This document shows positions 46,123-55,356 of a stretch of 64,000 nt of DNA, in pieces. Source of the stretch: Deltaproteobacteria bacterium (GTDB lineage: Bacteria > Desulfobacterota > Desulfuromonadia > Geobacterales > Geobacteraceae). The DNA is taken from the NCBI GenBank assembly GCA_009668975.1, contig SBEG01000011.1, positions 50,485 to 114,484 on the forward strand, given 5' to 3'. The notes below the pieces were generated by a model, which was given only the letters and a program-made list of their open reading frames with translations, had not been told where the DNA came from and searched no databases. The position numbers and the translations under genes are program-made. Every line of letters begins with the position of its first letter. Position 1 is the stretch's first letter.

Positions 46123-46788
46123 ATGAAGAAAATTGCACCATCAATTCTTTCGGCTGATTTTTCCCGGCTGGGGGAAGAAATCCGGGCTGTTGAAGCGGGA
46201 GGGGCTGACTACATCCATGTGGACGTGATGGATGGTCATTTCGTACCGAACATTACCATTGGTCCGCTGGTGGTGGAGGCGGCTCGCAAAGTTACGAACC
46301 TGCCCCTGGATGTTCACCTGATGATCTCGAATCCGGAGCTGTATATTCCGGAATTTGCCAAGGCCGGTGCCGATATTATTGTTATCCATGCTGAAGCAAC
46401 CGTGCATTTACACCGCGCGGTGCAGCTCATCAAATCTTTCGGGAAAAAGGCCGGAGTAGCCCTGAACCCGGCTACGTCTCTCTCCGCATTGGATTATGTG
46501 CTCAGCGATCTCGACCTGGTTCTCCTGATGACGGTAAATCCCGGCTTTGGCGGGCAGTCTTTCATTGACGTCAGTGTGCCGAAGATTCAGAGTCTGCGGG
46601 GCATGCTCGACCGGCATGGATTGGAAACGGAACTTGAGGTTGACGGGGGCGTAAAAACGGACAATATCGATCGTATCGCACATGCCGGAGCCGATGTCTT
46701 CGTGGCGGGGAGCGCCGTATTCGGCAGCAGGGATTACGCCGCGACAATCGCGGAGCTGAAGCGGAAGGCTCAGGAGCCGATCCTCTGA
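46123..46788 (+). CDS. rpe: Ribulose-phosphate 3-epimerase
   Basis: A 221-residue TIM-barrel enzyme interconverting ribulose 5-phosphate and xylulose 5-phosphate in the pentose phosphate pathway. Signatures are [22 protein letters not shown] and V-N-P-G-F-G-G-Q, with the catalytic Asp in V-D-G-G-V. Length normal. A GGGG-type site precedes the ATG. The rsmB-rpe order is common. Confidence 0.96.
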   Translation: MKKIAPSILSADFSRLGEEIRAVEAGGADYIHVDVMDGHFVPNITIGPLVVEAARKVTNLPLDVHLMISNPELYIPEFAKAGADIIVIHAEATVHLHRAVQLIKSFGKKAGVALNPATSLSALDYVLSDLDLVLLMTVNPGFGGQSFIDVSVPKIQSLRGMLDRHGLETELEVDGGVKTDNIDRIAHAGADVFVAGSAVFGSRDYAATIAELKRKAQEPIL

Positions 46789-46853
46789 TTCTTCTCACGC
46801 TGATTCAGGTTCCCCGCTGAGTATCCTTGTTCCACAACCACGGTGAGACAGCT

Positions 46854-47783
46854 ATGGCCGAGATTAATATCCTCGTTATCGAGGATTCGAAGACGCTTCG
46901 CAAGGAAATCATCCAGATTCTGCAATCCCATGCCGTTGCCAGCCACTATCATGAGGCGGGTGACGGCCTGGAAGGATTGAAAATCCTCCTTGCCATCAAA
47001 ATCGATCTGGTGCTGTGCGATGTGGAGATGCCCCTGCTGGATGGCTTCAGGTTCCTGGCCATGGTGCACAGCCGTGAAGGTCTGCGGGATATCCCGATCC
47101 TGCTCCTTACCGGCAAGGACGACATCAGTTCCAAGGTCAGGGGGCTGGAGGAGGGCGCCAGCGATTACATCACCAAGCCTTTTGATGCCAGCGAACTTGT
47201 GGCACGGGCCAAACTTCACCTGAAGTTGAAGCGGCTCCAGGATGAACTGCGACGGGCAAATGAAATCCTCTTGGAGATTTCACATACCGATCATTTGACC
47301 GGCCTCTACAATCGCCGCTATATGATGGACATTCTCGAACGGGAATTTTTGCGGACGGCAAGGACGGGAAGTTCACTTTCTTTTCTGATCATTGACCTTG
47401 ATTACTTCAAGGAAATCAATGACAGGTACGGTCACCAGGAGGGGGATGCGGTTTTGGGACGAGCTGCTGCCGTATTTCGAGAGCAGCTCCGCAGCTATGA
47501 CATTCCCGTTCGTTTTGGTGGAGACGAGTTTGTCGCCGTGCTTCCGGAGGCTGCTCTTTCTGACGCTCAGGCGGTTGCTGAACGCATCAGAAAGTCCCTC
47601 AGTGACATTGTTTTTTCCGAAAGTTTGGAAAAATTGAAGTTAACCGCGAGCCTGGGATTTGCCGTATACCCCTGGAAGGGGGTGGAAACCATGGAAGATC
47701 TCATTCGGGAGGCTGACAACGCACTCTACCGGGGAAAGGCCAAAGGGAGAAATTGTGTGAATGGCCCCCTTGACCCTGCCTGA
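46854..47783 (+). CDS. Response regulator with diguanylate cyclase output (REC-GGDEF)
   Basis: A 309-residue cytoplasmic protein. The receiver domain (about 5-120) has phospho-acceptor Asp56 (C-D-V-E-M-P) and K-P-F near 108; a helical linker leads to a GGDEF domain with R-F-G-G-D-E-F at 220-226 and an inhibitory RxxD site at 213-216, so it should make c-di-GMP and be product-inhibited. The ATG at 46854 gives the normal receiver start; the extension from a TTG at 46827 has no support. No kinase is adjacent. It lies 65 bp after rpe. Confidence 0.93.
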   Translation: MAEINILVIEDSKTLRKEIIQILQSHAVASHYHEAGDGLEGLKILLAIKIDLVLCDVEMPLLDGFRFLAMVHSREGLRDIPILLLTGKDDISSKVRGLEEGASDYITKPFDASELVARAKLHLKLKRLQDELRRANEILLEISHTDHLTGLYNRRYMMDILEREFLRTARTGSSLSFLIIDLDYFKEINDRYGHQEGDAVLGRAAAVFREQLRSYDIPVRFGGDEFVAVLPEAALSDAQAVAERIRKSLSDIVFSESLEKLKLTASLGFAVYPWKGVETMEDLIREADNALYRGKAKGRNCVNGPLDPA

Positions 47784-47835
47784 ATACCTGCCTGCTTTAT
47801 CTTTCGCTACTACGGTGGCAATTAAACACCTCACT

Positions 47836-47888
47836 GTAGGGGCGCTGCTTGCCGCGCCCCAATTGGGCGGAGAAAGCGCCGCCCCTAC
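47836..47888. repeat. GTAGGGGCG palindromic repeat
   Basis: GTAGGGGCG and CGCCCCTAC end a 53-bp element with an inner GCCCCAATTGGGC palindrome. It shares the segment GTAGGGGCGCTGCTTGCCGC (as complement) with 63891-63914, and the ends with 26881-26980. Confidence 0.75.
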
Positions 47889-47972
47889 AGCAGAGGTTGT
47901 TGTATTTAGTTGCCGGAGTAATACTAAACTGCTGCTCTGCATTCCTTCCGCAAGAACACCGTCACGCCTTAA

Positions 47973-49211
47973 TCAGAATGGATAGCCCAATCCGACAAAG
48001 ACTGCGGGGCCGTCATTACCGAAACCGATATCCACCCGGCCGACAATATTCGGCCTGACCACGGCTCGGAAGCCGATGCCTGGATTGAATTCAAAATTGC
48101 GGGTTGCTATGGTGTCGAGGGATTCCATGACTGCGCCAAGATCGATGAACGGGGCAAGTTCCCAGTCGGTATTGACGTTGAAGACGCTCCAGCGGAAAAG
48201 CCGGATCCGTTCCTCCAGGTTGAGCAGAAAGAAGCTGCTGTCGATAAAGCGATTGCGGCCGTAGCCGCGCAGGGTGTTCTCACCGCCCAGAATGCTCCGC
48301 TCAAGAAAGGGAACCCTGCCGCCGAGGGTTTGATTATACATGAGGCGGCCGACAGTTATGTAGCGTGCCTCGGCCAGTGGCAGGTATCCTTTCACCTCCA
48401 CTTCGTAGTGACGGTAGTCGCAACTGCTGCCGAGGGCTTTCAGGCTGTTCTCAAAAGAGATCTTGGCGTACATGCCTTGCGTGGGCATATCCCGGGAGTC
48501 GAGGGTGCTGTAAATGAGTGCCAGTTTTTGTGCGTGGGCGGTGAATCCGCTGGTCCCGGGTACCTGCTGTTCGCTGTAGCGGTCACGGATAAATGGTAAT
48601 GAGTCGATCGCTCCCCGGCCGATGTTGACCTTCCTGATGCGTTCGCCGAATTGGATCTGCAGATGTTTCGTGATGTCGTAGCCGACCGTTACCGTCAGGC
48701 CGAATTCTTCATCGGCGTAATTCGTTTCGTCCTCCGTATGGCTATCCGACTGGAAACCGAAGAAGCGTGCCGAGCCGTCGGTTAAAATATACGGGAAGAC
48801 ATACAGTTCCAGCTTTTCGTCCAGCAGTGTCTTGTTGCGAAACTTGAATTCATAATCCTGGTTTACATTGGTCGATTTGGAAAGGTTGAATTCCCAGTTG
48901 GTTTGGGGGGACGGGAAAAAGGCGCCATAGAGAGTGAAGGTGGTCCCGAAATTCTTGTTGTAGTTGACCTGGGCTGCACTGAGGGTGCTGACCTCATCTT
49001 TGGCGTTATGCAGGAGAAAGGCCGTCAGAGCGCCGAGGGTGATTCCTTCATTGGGGCTGGAGGCGATGACCGGGAGCGGAATGGTTACCAGCTTGGCCGG
49101 GTCGTTAAAGGTATCATTTGTTATCGGGGGCGGAACGTATTTTCGCGGTACCATGGTGGTGCAGGAGGTAATGGTTCCCATTAACAGGAGTAAAAAGCAT
49201 AAAGATTTCAT
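47973..49211 (-). CDS. Outer-membrane BamA/D15-type barrel with lipoprotein-like signal
   Basis: A 412-residue protein. The N-terminus has a hydrophobic core and I-T-S-C near residue 17, which would fit a lipobox, although a barrel with a lipid anchor is unusual. The rest is strand-rich with aromatic strand ends: G-Y-D-I near 190, and L-G-G-E-N-T-L-R-G-Y-G-R-N-R-F near 320, which matches the R-G-Y/F motif on strand barrel loop 6 of the Omp85 family. The C-terminus V-G-L-G-Y-P-F ends in Phe, as for outer-membrane barrels. POTRA domains are lacking. Its role (secretion, lipid transport or structural) is unknown. Confidence 0.8.
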   Translation of the reverse strand: MKSLCFLLLLMGTITSCTTMVPRKYVPPPITNDTFNDPAKLVTIPLPVIASSPNEGITLGALTAFLLHNAKDEVSTLSAAQVNYNKNFGTTFTLYGAFFPSPQTNWEFNLSKSTNVNQDYEFKFRNKTLLDEKLELYVFPYILTDGSARFFGFQSDSHTEDETNYADEEFGLTVTVGYDITKHLQIQFGERIRKVNIGRGAIDSLPFIRDRYSEQQVPGTSGFTAHAQKLALIYSTLDSRDMPTQGMYAKISFENSLKALGSSCDYRHYEVEVKGYLPLAEARYITVGRLMYNQTLGGRVPFLERSILGGENTLRGYGRNRFIDSSFFLLNLEERIRLFRWSVFNVNTDWELAPFIDLGAVMESLDTIATRNFEFNPGIGFRAVVRPNIVGRVDIGFGNDGPAVFVGLGYPF

Positions 49212-49226
49212 AGTTATTCTCTTTGA

Positions 49227-49393
49227 CTAGGAGTCTGTTGGACTTAGGAAAACGAAGCGAAAATTTGGCTGGGCGAGGACAGATTTTGTCGATTTTGCAG
49301 GGTAATAGTTGTTCTATTGCCCAAAAAATCGCTAAATATGGACCGTCCAGACGGATTTGCAGCAGATTTACCCTAAGTCCGACAGGCTCCTAG
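49227..49393. mobile_element. MITE-like element, 167 bp, with CTAG flanks
   Basis: 20-bp terminal inverted repeats (AGGAGTCTGTTGGACTTAGG against AGGAGCCTGTCGGACTTAGG) differ at two positions. CTAG occurs at both outer ends, as expected for a 4-bp target duplication. About 120 bp inside have no gene. A shortened relative is at 61877-61933. The CTAG flank recalls insertion sequences of the IS5 group, which is a suggestion only. Confidence 0.7.
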
Positions 49394-49494
49394 GATTTGA
49401 TTTTCTCGCGGACTCTACCCGTTTTTCCGGAAATTTTCAAGTCCTAAGGCTGGATGGCTGTTCTGCAATTCCTCCGGATGAACCCTGTCGCTTG

Positions 49495-52059
49495 CTATAC
49501 CCAGAGGATGAGTCCCTGCTCGTACACCGCCCCAATCTGAGGGTGCTTCGGCATGACCTGGATGACAAAGGCCTGTCGGCCGCAGGACCGGCATTCGATT
49601 TCACCGCTGAACCGGTGAAGGTCTGTCCCCACCTGTTCGACGGGGTGGAGCGGCGCAAATTCTCCATCGATAATGGTGTCCTGGGCATTCAGATTCCCGA
49701 AGTAAACCTTCACGGACAGCTCGTCAAGGGGGATTTCGCCTACACCGATGCGTGCTTGAACCTGCACCCGTGTCCGTACGGGAATTTCTCCCGCGGTTGA
49801 TGCCTCGATCCCTTCCACGCGTACCTTGTGCCAGAGCCGTCGCATTTTCTCCTTCCAGAGGGCGATATCACGCGCCAGTGCCTGCTTGTTTTCAGAAAAC
49901 TTGATCCACTGTTCAAACGCGGAGAGGTAAAACCTGTCAGTATATTCCTGCAGCATTCTTTCGGTGCTGAAAACCGGGCAGAGCGTTTCGATGGAGGCCT
50001 TCATGCACGCCAGCCAGCCACGGGGAATACCATTGGTTCCACGGTCGTAAAAGAGCGGCACCACTTCTTTTTCAAGCAGGTCGTAGATGGCCCTGCTTTC
50101 AATCTCATTCTGATATTCGATGTCACCATACACCTCTCCTTTGCCAATCGCCCAGCCGTTGTTGCCGCGATATCCTTCCGGCCACCAGCCGTCCAGAACG
50201 CTCATATTAAGACCGCCGTTGAACGCTACCTTCATGCCGCTTGTTCCGCTTGCCTCCAGAGGACGGCGTGGCGTGTTGAGCCAGACATCGACGCCCTGAA
50301 CCATTCTTCTTGCCACGGCAAGGTCATAGTCTTCGATGAAAACGATGCGGTGTCGAAAGCGTTCCTGTAGGGCAACCTGCTGGATCTGACGGATCAGTTC
50401 CTTGCCTTCGAAGTCCGCGGGATGGGCCTTACCGGCGAAAACGATCTGCACGGGACGTGTGGGGTTATTGAGTATCCGGTCTAGACGGTCAAGGTCGCGG
50501 AGGAGAAGAGTGCCGCGTTTGTACGTGGCGAAGCGCCGGGCAAAACCGATGGTCAGGATCTCGGGGTCCAGGGTTTCGTCAGCGGTCACGATTTCCTTTG
50601 ATGTCGATCCCACATGGCGCAAGTGCTCCTTGAGCCGTTTCCGGGCAAAAGTCACGAGCCGTTCCCGGCAGCGCTCATGAGTCCGCCAGAGTTCGGCGTC
50701 CGGTACCGCGTGGATTTTTTTCCAGATGTCATAGTCACTTGGGTCGTCAAGCCAGCGGGTTCCGAAATAGCGGATGAGCAGACTGGCCATCTCTTCGGAG
50801 AGCCAGGTCCTGGTGTGAACACCGTTGGTGATGGAGGTCAGGGGGAGCTGCTCTTCGGGAAGGTCCGGCCAGATGTTCTTCCACATCTTCCGTGAGACCT
50901 GGCCATGGAGCTTGCTGACGCCATTATAGTGTCCCGCAAGTCGAAGTGCGAGGACCGCCATGCAAAATGTTTCGTACTGATTTTTCGGGTTTTGCCTTCC
51001 CAGGGAGAGGAACTCATCCCGGGACAGGCCGAGCTGCTGGTAATAGTGTCCCAGATGGGCATCCACCAGGTCCGCCTCAAAGTGATCGATGCCTGCCTCG
51101 ACCGGGGTGTGAGTGGTAAAAACGGTGCCGGCGATAGTCAGTTCCCGGGCCGCGCTAAAGCTCAGGTTTTCTTCCTTCATCTGTACTCTTATCCTCTCGA
51201 GTGCGAGGAAGGCGGCATGTCCTTCGTTCATGTGGCAAACTTCGGGCTCGATACCGAGCATTTTCAGGGCGCGGAGACCGCCGATCCCCAATAGCAGTTC
51301 CTGTTTGATGCGCATTTCCTGGTTGCCGCCATACAGTTGAGAGGTTATTTTACGATCTTCCCAAGCGTTTTCTTCCAGACTTGTGTCGAGGAGGTAGAGC
51401 GGGACGCGGCCGACCTGTACCCTCCAGATACGGGCTTTAACGTTATGGGTGCCGATTTCCAGGCTCACGATGCGGGGGGTTCCGTCGCTATCCCTTTCAA
51501 GGCGGAGCGGCATGTTATAGAAATCGTTTTCAGGATAGATCTCCTGTTGCCATCCTTCAATGTTCAGGTACTGACGGAAATAGCCATGGCGATAGAGCAG
51601 GCCAACTCCGAGCAGTGGGATGCCCAGGTCGCTGGCAGATTTCAGGTGATCCCCTGACAGGACACCCAGGCCACCTGAATAGATGGGGATTGATTCATGC
51701 AGGCCGAATTCCATGGAAAAATAGGCGACACAAAGGGACGAATCGGCTTTGCGGGCTTTTTCGTACCAGGTTTTTCCTTCCATGTATTCCCTGAGCATCT
51801 CTTCGACCCGGCGCAGATGGGCCATGAAGCCGTCATCCGCCAGCAGTTCCTCAATGCGCGACTGTTGCAGGGAGCCCAGCATTTTAACCGGATTGTGGTG
51901 TGTTTCCTTCCAGAGATCCAGGTCCACTCTCCGGAAGAGTTCTATTGCCTGAGGTTCCCACGTCCACCAGAGGTTGTAGGCTATAGTGTGTAACCCGGAA
52001 AGTTCCTGCGGTAAGGAGGGAACAACGGTAAACCGGTGAAGTTTTTTCGAAAGATCCAT
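49495..52059 (-). CDS. glgP: Alpha-glucan (glycogen/starch) phosphorylase
   Basis: An 854-residue enzyme of the GT35 family in its shorter, DUF3417-containing form. The N-terminus (about 15-120) has Y-N-L-W-W-T-W, the Y-F-S-M-E-F-G-L-H-E and G-G-L-G-V-L-S-G-D-H segments form the substrate cleft, and the PLP lysine is in G-T-S-G-M-K near residue 600. It releases glucose 1-phosphate from stored glucan. The ATG is preceded by AAGGAGG. A single gene, with no other glycogen genes in the window. Confidence 0.94.
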   Translation of the reverse strand: MDLSKKLHRFTVVPSLPQELSGLHTIAYNLWWTWEPQAIELFRRVDLDLWKETHHNPVKMLGSLQQSRIEELLADDGFMAHLRRVEEMLREYMEGKTWYEKARKADSSLCVAYFSMEFGLHESIPIYSGGLGVLSGDHLKSASDLGIPLLGVGLLYRHGYFRQYLNIEGWQQEIYPENDFYNMPLRLERDSDGTPRIVSLEIGTHNVKARIWRVQVGRVPLYLLDTSLEENAWEDRKITSQLYGGNQEMRIKQELLLGIGGLRALKMLGIEPEVCHMNEGHAAFLALERIRVQMKEENLSFSAARELTIAGTVFTTHTPVEAGIDHFEADLVDAHLGHYYQQLGLSRDEFLSLGRQNPKNQYETFCMAVLALRLAGHYNGVSKLHGQVSRKMWKNIWPDLPEEQLPLTSITNGVHTRTWLSEEMASLLIRYFGTRWLDDPSDYDIWKKIHAVPDAELWRTHERCRERLVTFARKRLKEHLRHVGSTSKEIVTADETLDPEILTIGFARRFATYKRGTLLLRDLDRLDRILNNPTRPVQIVFAGKAHPADFEGKELIRQIQQVALQERFRHRIVFIEDYDLAVARRMVQGVDVWLNTPRRPLEASGTSGMKVAFNGGLNMSVLDGWWPEGYRGNNGWAIGKGEVYGDIEYQNEIESRAIYDLLEKEVVPLFYDRGTNGIPRGWLACMKASIETLCPVFSTERMLQEYTDRFYLSAFEQWIKFSENKQALARDIALWKEKMRRLWHKVRVEGIEASTAGEIPVRTRVQVQARIGVGEIPLDELSVKVYFGNLNAQDTIIDGEFAPLHPVEQVGTDLHRFSGEIECRSCGRQAFVIQVMPKHPQIGAVYEQGLILWV

Positions 52060-52384
52060 GAAATTGCCTCCTTGTACTCAGCGGCCGGGGGGATGTCATG
52101 ACAGTGGACGCACTCCTGGGCGGACAGTGGCGGGCTTTTCTTCCTGAGCTCCGCTAGCTGATGTCATGGTATTTTCCGGCATTTCCCGGGCCGGAGAGTG
52201 AAGATGCACCGCAAAGTATACCGCAGTAAATTGAAAGTGGGTACGTGCTATTTTTGCCAGCACGATTATGAAGCCTTTATTTAAAAGAAATCCGCGAATA
52301 AAAAATCTCTTTGAAGCAGCCCGGTCCGAAAGTGGATTGGCGCCAAGGCGCGTCGCAGGGCGGAAGGAGGCGGGAGATAAAGAA
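52060..52384. other. Gap upstream of glgP
   Basis: About 325 bp, with the glgP promoter expected on the minus strand. One open frame on each strand is seen, but neither has a ribosome-binding site or family features. I see nothing else convincing here apart from the terminator that follows. Confidence 0.35.
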
Positions 52385-52425
52385 AAAGCCGCAGCAGATC
52401 CTGGTGGCGGATCCATTCCGGCTTT
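52385..52425. terminator. Terminator after the ABM-domain gene
   Basis: AAAGCCG pairs with CGGCTTT, and inside GATCC pairs with GGATC. T-rich tracts follow on both strands (minus strand: TTTTTCTTT), so it can stop transcription from the gene at 52448-52756. Confidence 0.75.
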
Positions 52426-52447
52426 CGCTTTTTTTGAAAAATCTATT

Positions 52448-52756
52448 TTATTCGGGCTCGCTGGTCATCTCCCAGAGGGAAATTTCTATCGGTTCGGAGA
52501 AGAGTTCGTCAGCCGCGGCAATGAGTGACTGCAGGTAGGGCATCTGCAGGTGTTCGTCCAGTGCCTTTTTGCTGACCCAGTTTTCATAGAGCATGAAAAG
52601 CCGTTTGTCGTCAGAAGACTGGTGAAGATCGTAGTTGATGCAGCCGGCTTCTGCGCGGGTCGGCGCCACGCGGGCCATGATCTCCTTTTTTACCTTTTCC
52701 TCCAAACCATCTTTTGCCTTGAATTTTGCCAGAACGGTAACCTTTTTGTCAGCCAT
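52448..52756 (-). CDS. Antibiotic biosynthesis monooxygenase (ABM/YgiN-like) domain protein
   Basis: A 102-residue dimeric alpha+beta barrel protein. K-F-K-A-K-D-G near 11, E-A-G-C-I-N-Y-D-L near 36, and the E-N-W-V-S-K-K-A-L-D-E-H segment near 58 match the ABM/YgiN fold. Relatives act as quinol monooxygenases or heme/quinone-related enzymes; many have no proven role. ATG 52756 with AAGGAG 7 bp before it is preferred over a longer frame. Single gene with its own terminator. Confidence 0.88.
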   Translation of the reverse strand: MADKKVTVLAKFKAKDGLEEKVKKEIMARVAPTRAEAGCINYDLHQSSDDKRLFMLYENWVSKKALDEHLQMPYLQSLIAAADELFSEPIEISLWEMTSEPE

Positions 52757-53010
52757 GGTGAAACTCCTTTCCTTGGTAGTTAATGGTCCGCGCTTACGGG
52801 AGCGAAGCATTGTCCCATCTGGACAATGTGACCGTTATCCGTTGGCGAAGGCTGGTTGCCCGGGAGCCGGAAGTCTGTCTCTGCGGTGTTTATCCGAAGA
52901 GTTGATTTGATTTGGATACGGTGATTTTACGCGGACTCTATCATAAGCTGCTTCATTAATAAAAGGAAAAGTTGTTCAAGGGGCTGCTGGTGAAGCGGGG
53001 TGAATGGTAC

Positions 53011-54321
53011 CTATGCGTTTCTCGGCAAAAGTTCCAGGATTGCGGCCGCCATTGCTTTCACTCCGGTTTTGATGCTCGGTTCCGGCAGGGGAGCATACGC
53101 AGGGTTATGGATTCCCGGCGGGGAAGTATCAGCTGCTGTTTTCCCGGCAGCGGTCAGATTTTCAGCCGTGCCCAGCAGAAAATAACAGAGAGGTATCCCT
53201 GCATCACAGGCGCCGAATTGGGAGAAATCATCACTGAAGGTGTAGCGATCGGCGAGAATTACCTGTTGGTTGCCGAGTGCACCCCGGAATGCCGATAACA
53301 TGCGTCGGGCAAGCTCGGGGTCATTATTGATCGGAGGTCCCGAATATTGGTCAATCAGGATTGGCATGAGATCATCCGGCAGGCCTGCGGCAATTGCGAC
53401 GCCCCGCGCCGTCCGTTCGATGGCCGCGCGGAGGTGCCCGGCAATTTCGTCGCTGAAGTAGCGGTAATTGACCTGGAGAATTACCTCCTCGGGGATGATG
53501 TTTCCTTTTGTTCCGCCATGAATTGAGCCGATGGAAAGTACGGCCGGTTCAAGAGGGCTTATTTCCCTGCTGACAATGGTCTGCAGCAGCAGGATCGTTT
53601 CAGCTGCCATGACGATCGGGTCTTTGGTCTCGTGGGGACGGGAACCGTGTCCGCCGATGCCGCGGATCACGATATCGAGCGATGCACAGCCGGCCCAGAA
53701 AAGCCCTTCACGCAGACCGACCGAACCGGCTGTCAGGGAAGGGGTTACATGGAGGGCCAAGGCGTAGTCCGGGCGGGGAAATCTCGTGAAAAGACCGTCT
53801 TCGATCATGGCCCGTGCGCCGGCGCCCACTTCCTCCAGCGGTTGTCCCACCAGAACCAGTGTCCCCTGCCAGAGATCCTTGTTTGCCATCAGGACGCGTG
53901 CGGCTCCCACCAGGACCGTCATGTGGATGTCGTGGCCGCAGGCGTGCATCAGTCCCACCTCGCCCTTGCCGGCAAGGCGGCCCCGTGCCGTGCTCGCATA
54001 GGGGAGACCGGTTCTTTCCTCGATGGGGAGGGCGTCCAGATCAGCCCGCAGGAGCACTGTCGGACCTTCGCCATTCTTGAAAACCGCGACGATTCCATGG
54101 CCGCCCACCCTTTCGCTGACCTGAAGGCCTGCTGTACGAAGCTGGCCGGCAATGCAGCGCGCCGTCTCTACCTCCTGGCCGGATAGCTCGGGGTTGGCGT
54201 GGAGGTGGGTGTAGAGGTTGAAGAGGGAAGGATAGAGATCGTTCAGTTGGGCGGAAATTCGATCAAAACCCTTCCCGTTTGGATTGCATACGGTCTCCTC
54301 GCTGAAAGCTGAGGGGGACAT
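53011..54321 (-). CDS. M20-family amidohydrolase (hippurate hydrolase/IAA-amino-acid hydrolase type)
   Basis: A 436-residue metalloenzyme. L-R-A-D-L-D-A-L-P near 90, M-H-A-C-G-H-D-I-H near 125 (metal Cys/His ligands) and G-Q-P-L-E-E-V-G-A-G-A (metal/base Glu pair) are all in place, as is a later H-G-S-R-P-H dimerisation-domain motif. It hydrolyses N-acyl amino acids or related amides. Slightly longer at the N-terminus than usual. Its stop is preceded by the SYLF gene on the same strand, which ends 3 bp before this start, so the two are cotranscribed. Confidence 0.9.
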   Translation of the reverse strand: MSPSAFSEETVCNPNGKGFDRISAQLNDLYPSLFNLYTHLHANPELSGQEVETARCIAGQLRTAGLQVSERVGGHGIVAVFKNGEGPTVLLRADLDALPIEERTGLPYASTARGRLAGKGEVGLMHACGHDIHMTVLVGAARVLMANKDLWQGTLVLVGQPLEEVGAGARAMIEDGLFTRFPRPDYALALHVTPSLTAGSVGLREGLFWAGCASLDIVIRGIGGHGSRPHETKDPIVMAAETILLLQTIVSREISPLEPAVLSIGSIHGGTKGNIIPEEVILQVNYRYFSDEIAGHLRAAIERTARGVAIAAGLPDDLMPILIDQYSGPPINNDPELARRMLSAFRGALGNQQVILADRYTFSDDFSQFGACDAGIPLCYFLLGTAENLTAAGKTAADTSPPGIHNPAYAPLPEPSIKTGVKAMAAAILELLPRNA

Positions 54322-54323
54322 TT

Positions 54324-55229
54324 TTACTCCTTCGGCAGGGCGGCAGCATTTTGGGACAGGAAGTTTTTCAACTTGATGACCGCGGGAGAAGAGGAAGGCG
54401 CTGACCCGAAAATCTGGTTTGCGCTGATATTATCTTTGCCATAAAAATTTTCATTTGCGGTTTTGTCGATGGCCAGCACCGTACCGTCCAGAGAAATTCC
54501 GGCAAAAAAGCCGCGACTCCGGGCATAGGAATAGATCTCCGCCTTGAGCTGCCAGTCGGTGGAGGCTTCGGCGCGGCGGCCGACCGGGCCCGCGGCAACC
54601 GCGGCATCGGCGCCGAGGGTGAAGTTGCCCTTGGTGAGCCCCATGATGCTCTTTCGGGTCTTGAAAACCAGGATGATGTCGCTGGAAAGGGCGCCGAACT
54701 GCAGGCCGAAGCTGCCTCCGCCAAGATACAGGAAGGAGGGGTTGCTCCAGGAGCCGTTGTCATTCCGCATCATTGCCAGGCCGGTGCCGAAGCGCCCGCC
54801 AAAAAAGAAACCAACTTTGATGGTGCCGGGGATGATAACGATGCCGTAGGCATTGGCGAGCAGATCAGGCGAAATTCCTTCGGGGATGCCGGTGATTTCC
54901 TGGAGAACCTCACGTGATGCATTGATCTTCGAAATTTCATCGATGGCCATGGCGTTGAAGGGCGTTTCCGGGGCGGGAGCCGGAACGGGAGGGGCCGGTA
55001 CGGCCTTGACCGTTTCGTCGTTGAACGGCATTTCTGCCGGAGCAACAGCCGGTGTCTGGATGTCCTCCACAATCAGTGGTTCCTGAACCTGGACGGTTTC
55101 GATCCCCCTTGCCCCTTCTCCGCCCATCGGCTGGGGAAACGACTCCGGCTGGACCGCGGCGGCCGCGGGAAGTGCAAGAGCAATACCTAGTGCAACGGTA
55201 GCTGTACAGAGACCTGATCGTATCTTCAT
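54324..55229 (-). CDS. SYLF (Ysc84-like lipid-binding) domain protein, exported
   Basis: A 301-residue protein with a signal peptide (A-A-A-A-V near residue 25), a Pro/Ala-rich linker up to about residue 100, and a C-terminal SYLF domain: I-P-G-T-I-K-V-G-F-F-F-G-G, Y-L-G-G-G-S-F-G-L-Q-F-G, and S-R-G-F-F-A-G-I-S-L-D-G. In eukaryotes the domain binds phosphoinositides; the bacterial role is unclear. A location in the periplasm or at the outer membrane is likely. It leads the two-gene unit with the M20 enzyme. Confidence 0.9.
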   Translation of the reverse strand: MKIRSGLCTATVALGIALALPAAAAVQPESFPQPMGGEGARGIETVQVQEPLIVEDIQTPAVAPAEMPFNDETVKAVPAPPVPAPAPETPFNAMAIDEISKINASREVLQEITGIPEGISPDLLANAYGIVIIPGTIKVGFFFGGRFGTGLAMMRNDNGSWSNPSFLYLGGGSFGLQFGALSSDIILVFKTRKSIMGLTKGNFTLGADAAVAAGPVGRRAEASTDWQLKAEIYSYARSRGFFAGISLDGTVLAIDKTANENFYGKDNISANQIFGSAPSSSPAVIKLKNFLSQNAAALPKE

Positions 55230-55356
55230 GGCATGAACTCCTTTCTTTCCGTGAAGTACGCCGCTCGTCCCCCGGGATTCGGAGGCGAAGACGTTTGAGG
55301 CAGATAATACCCCATGAACAGTAAAAAACCAAGACTAAGTAATAGAATCGCGGTCA

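Noticed and set aside
52268..52528. Open frame of 86 codons upstream of glgP, plus strand
   Set aside because: It crosses the terminator and the ABM gene on the opposite strand, and has no recognisable features.
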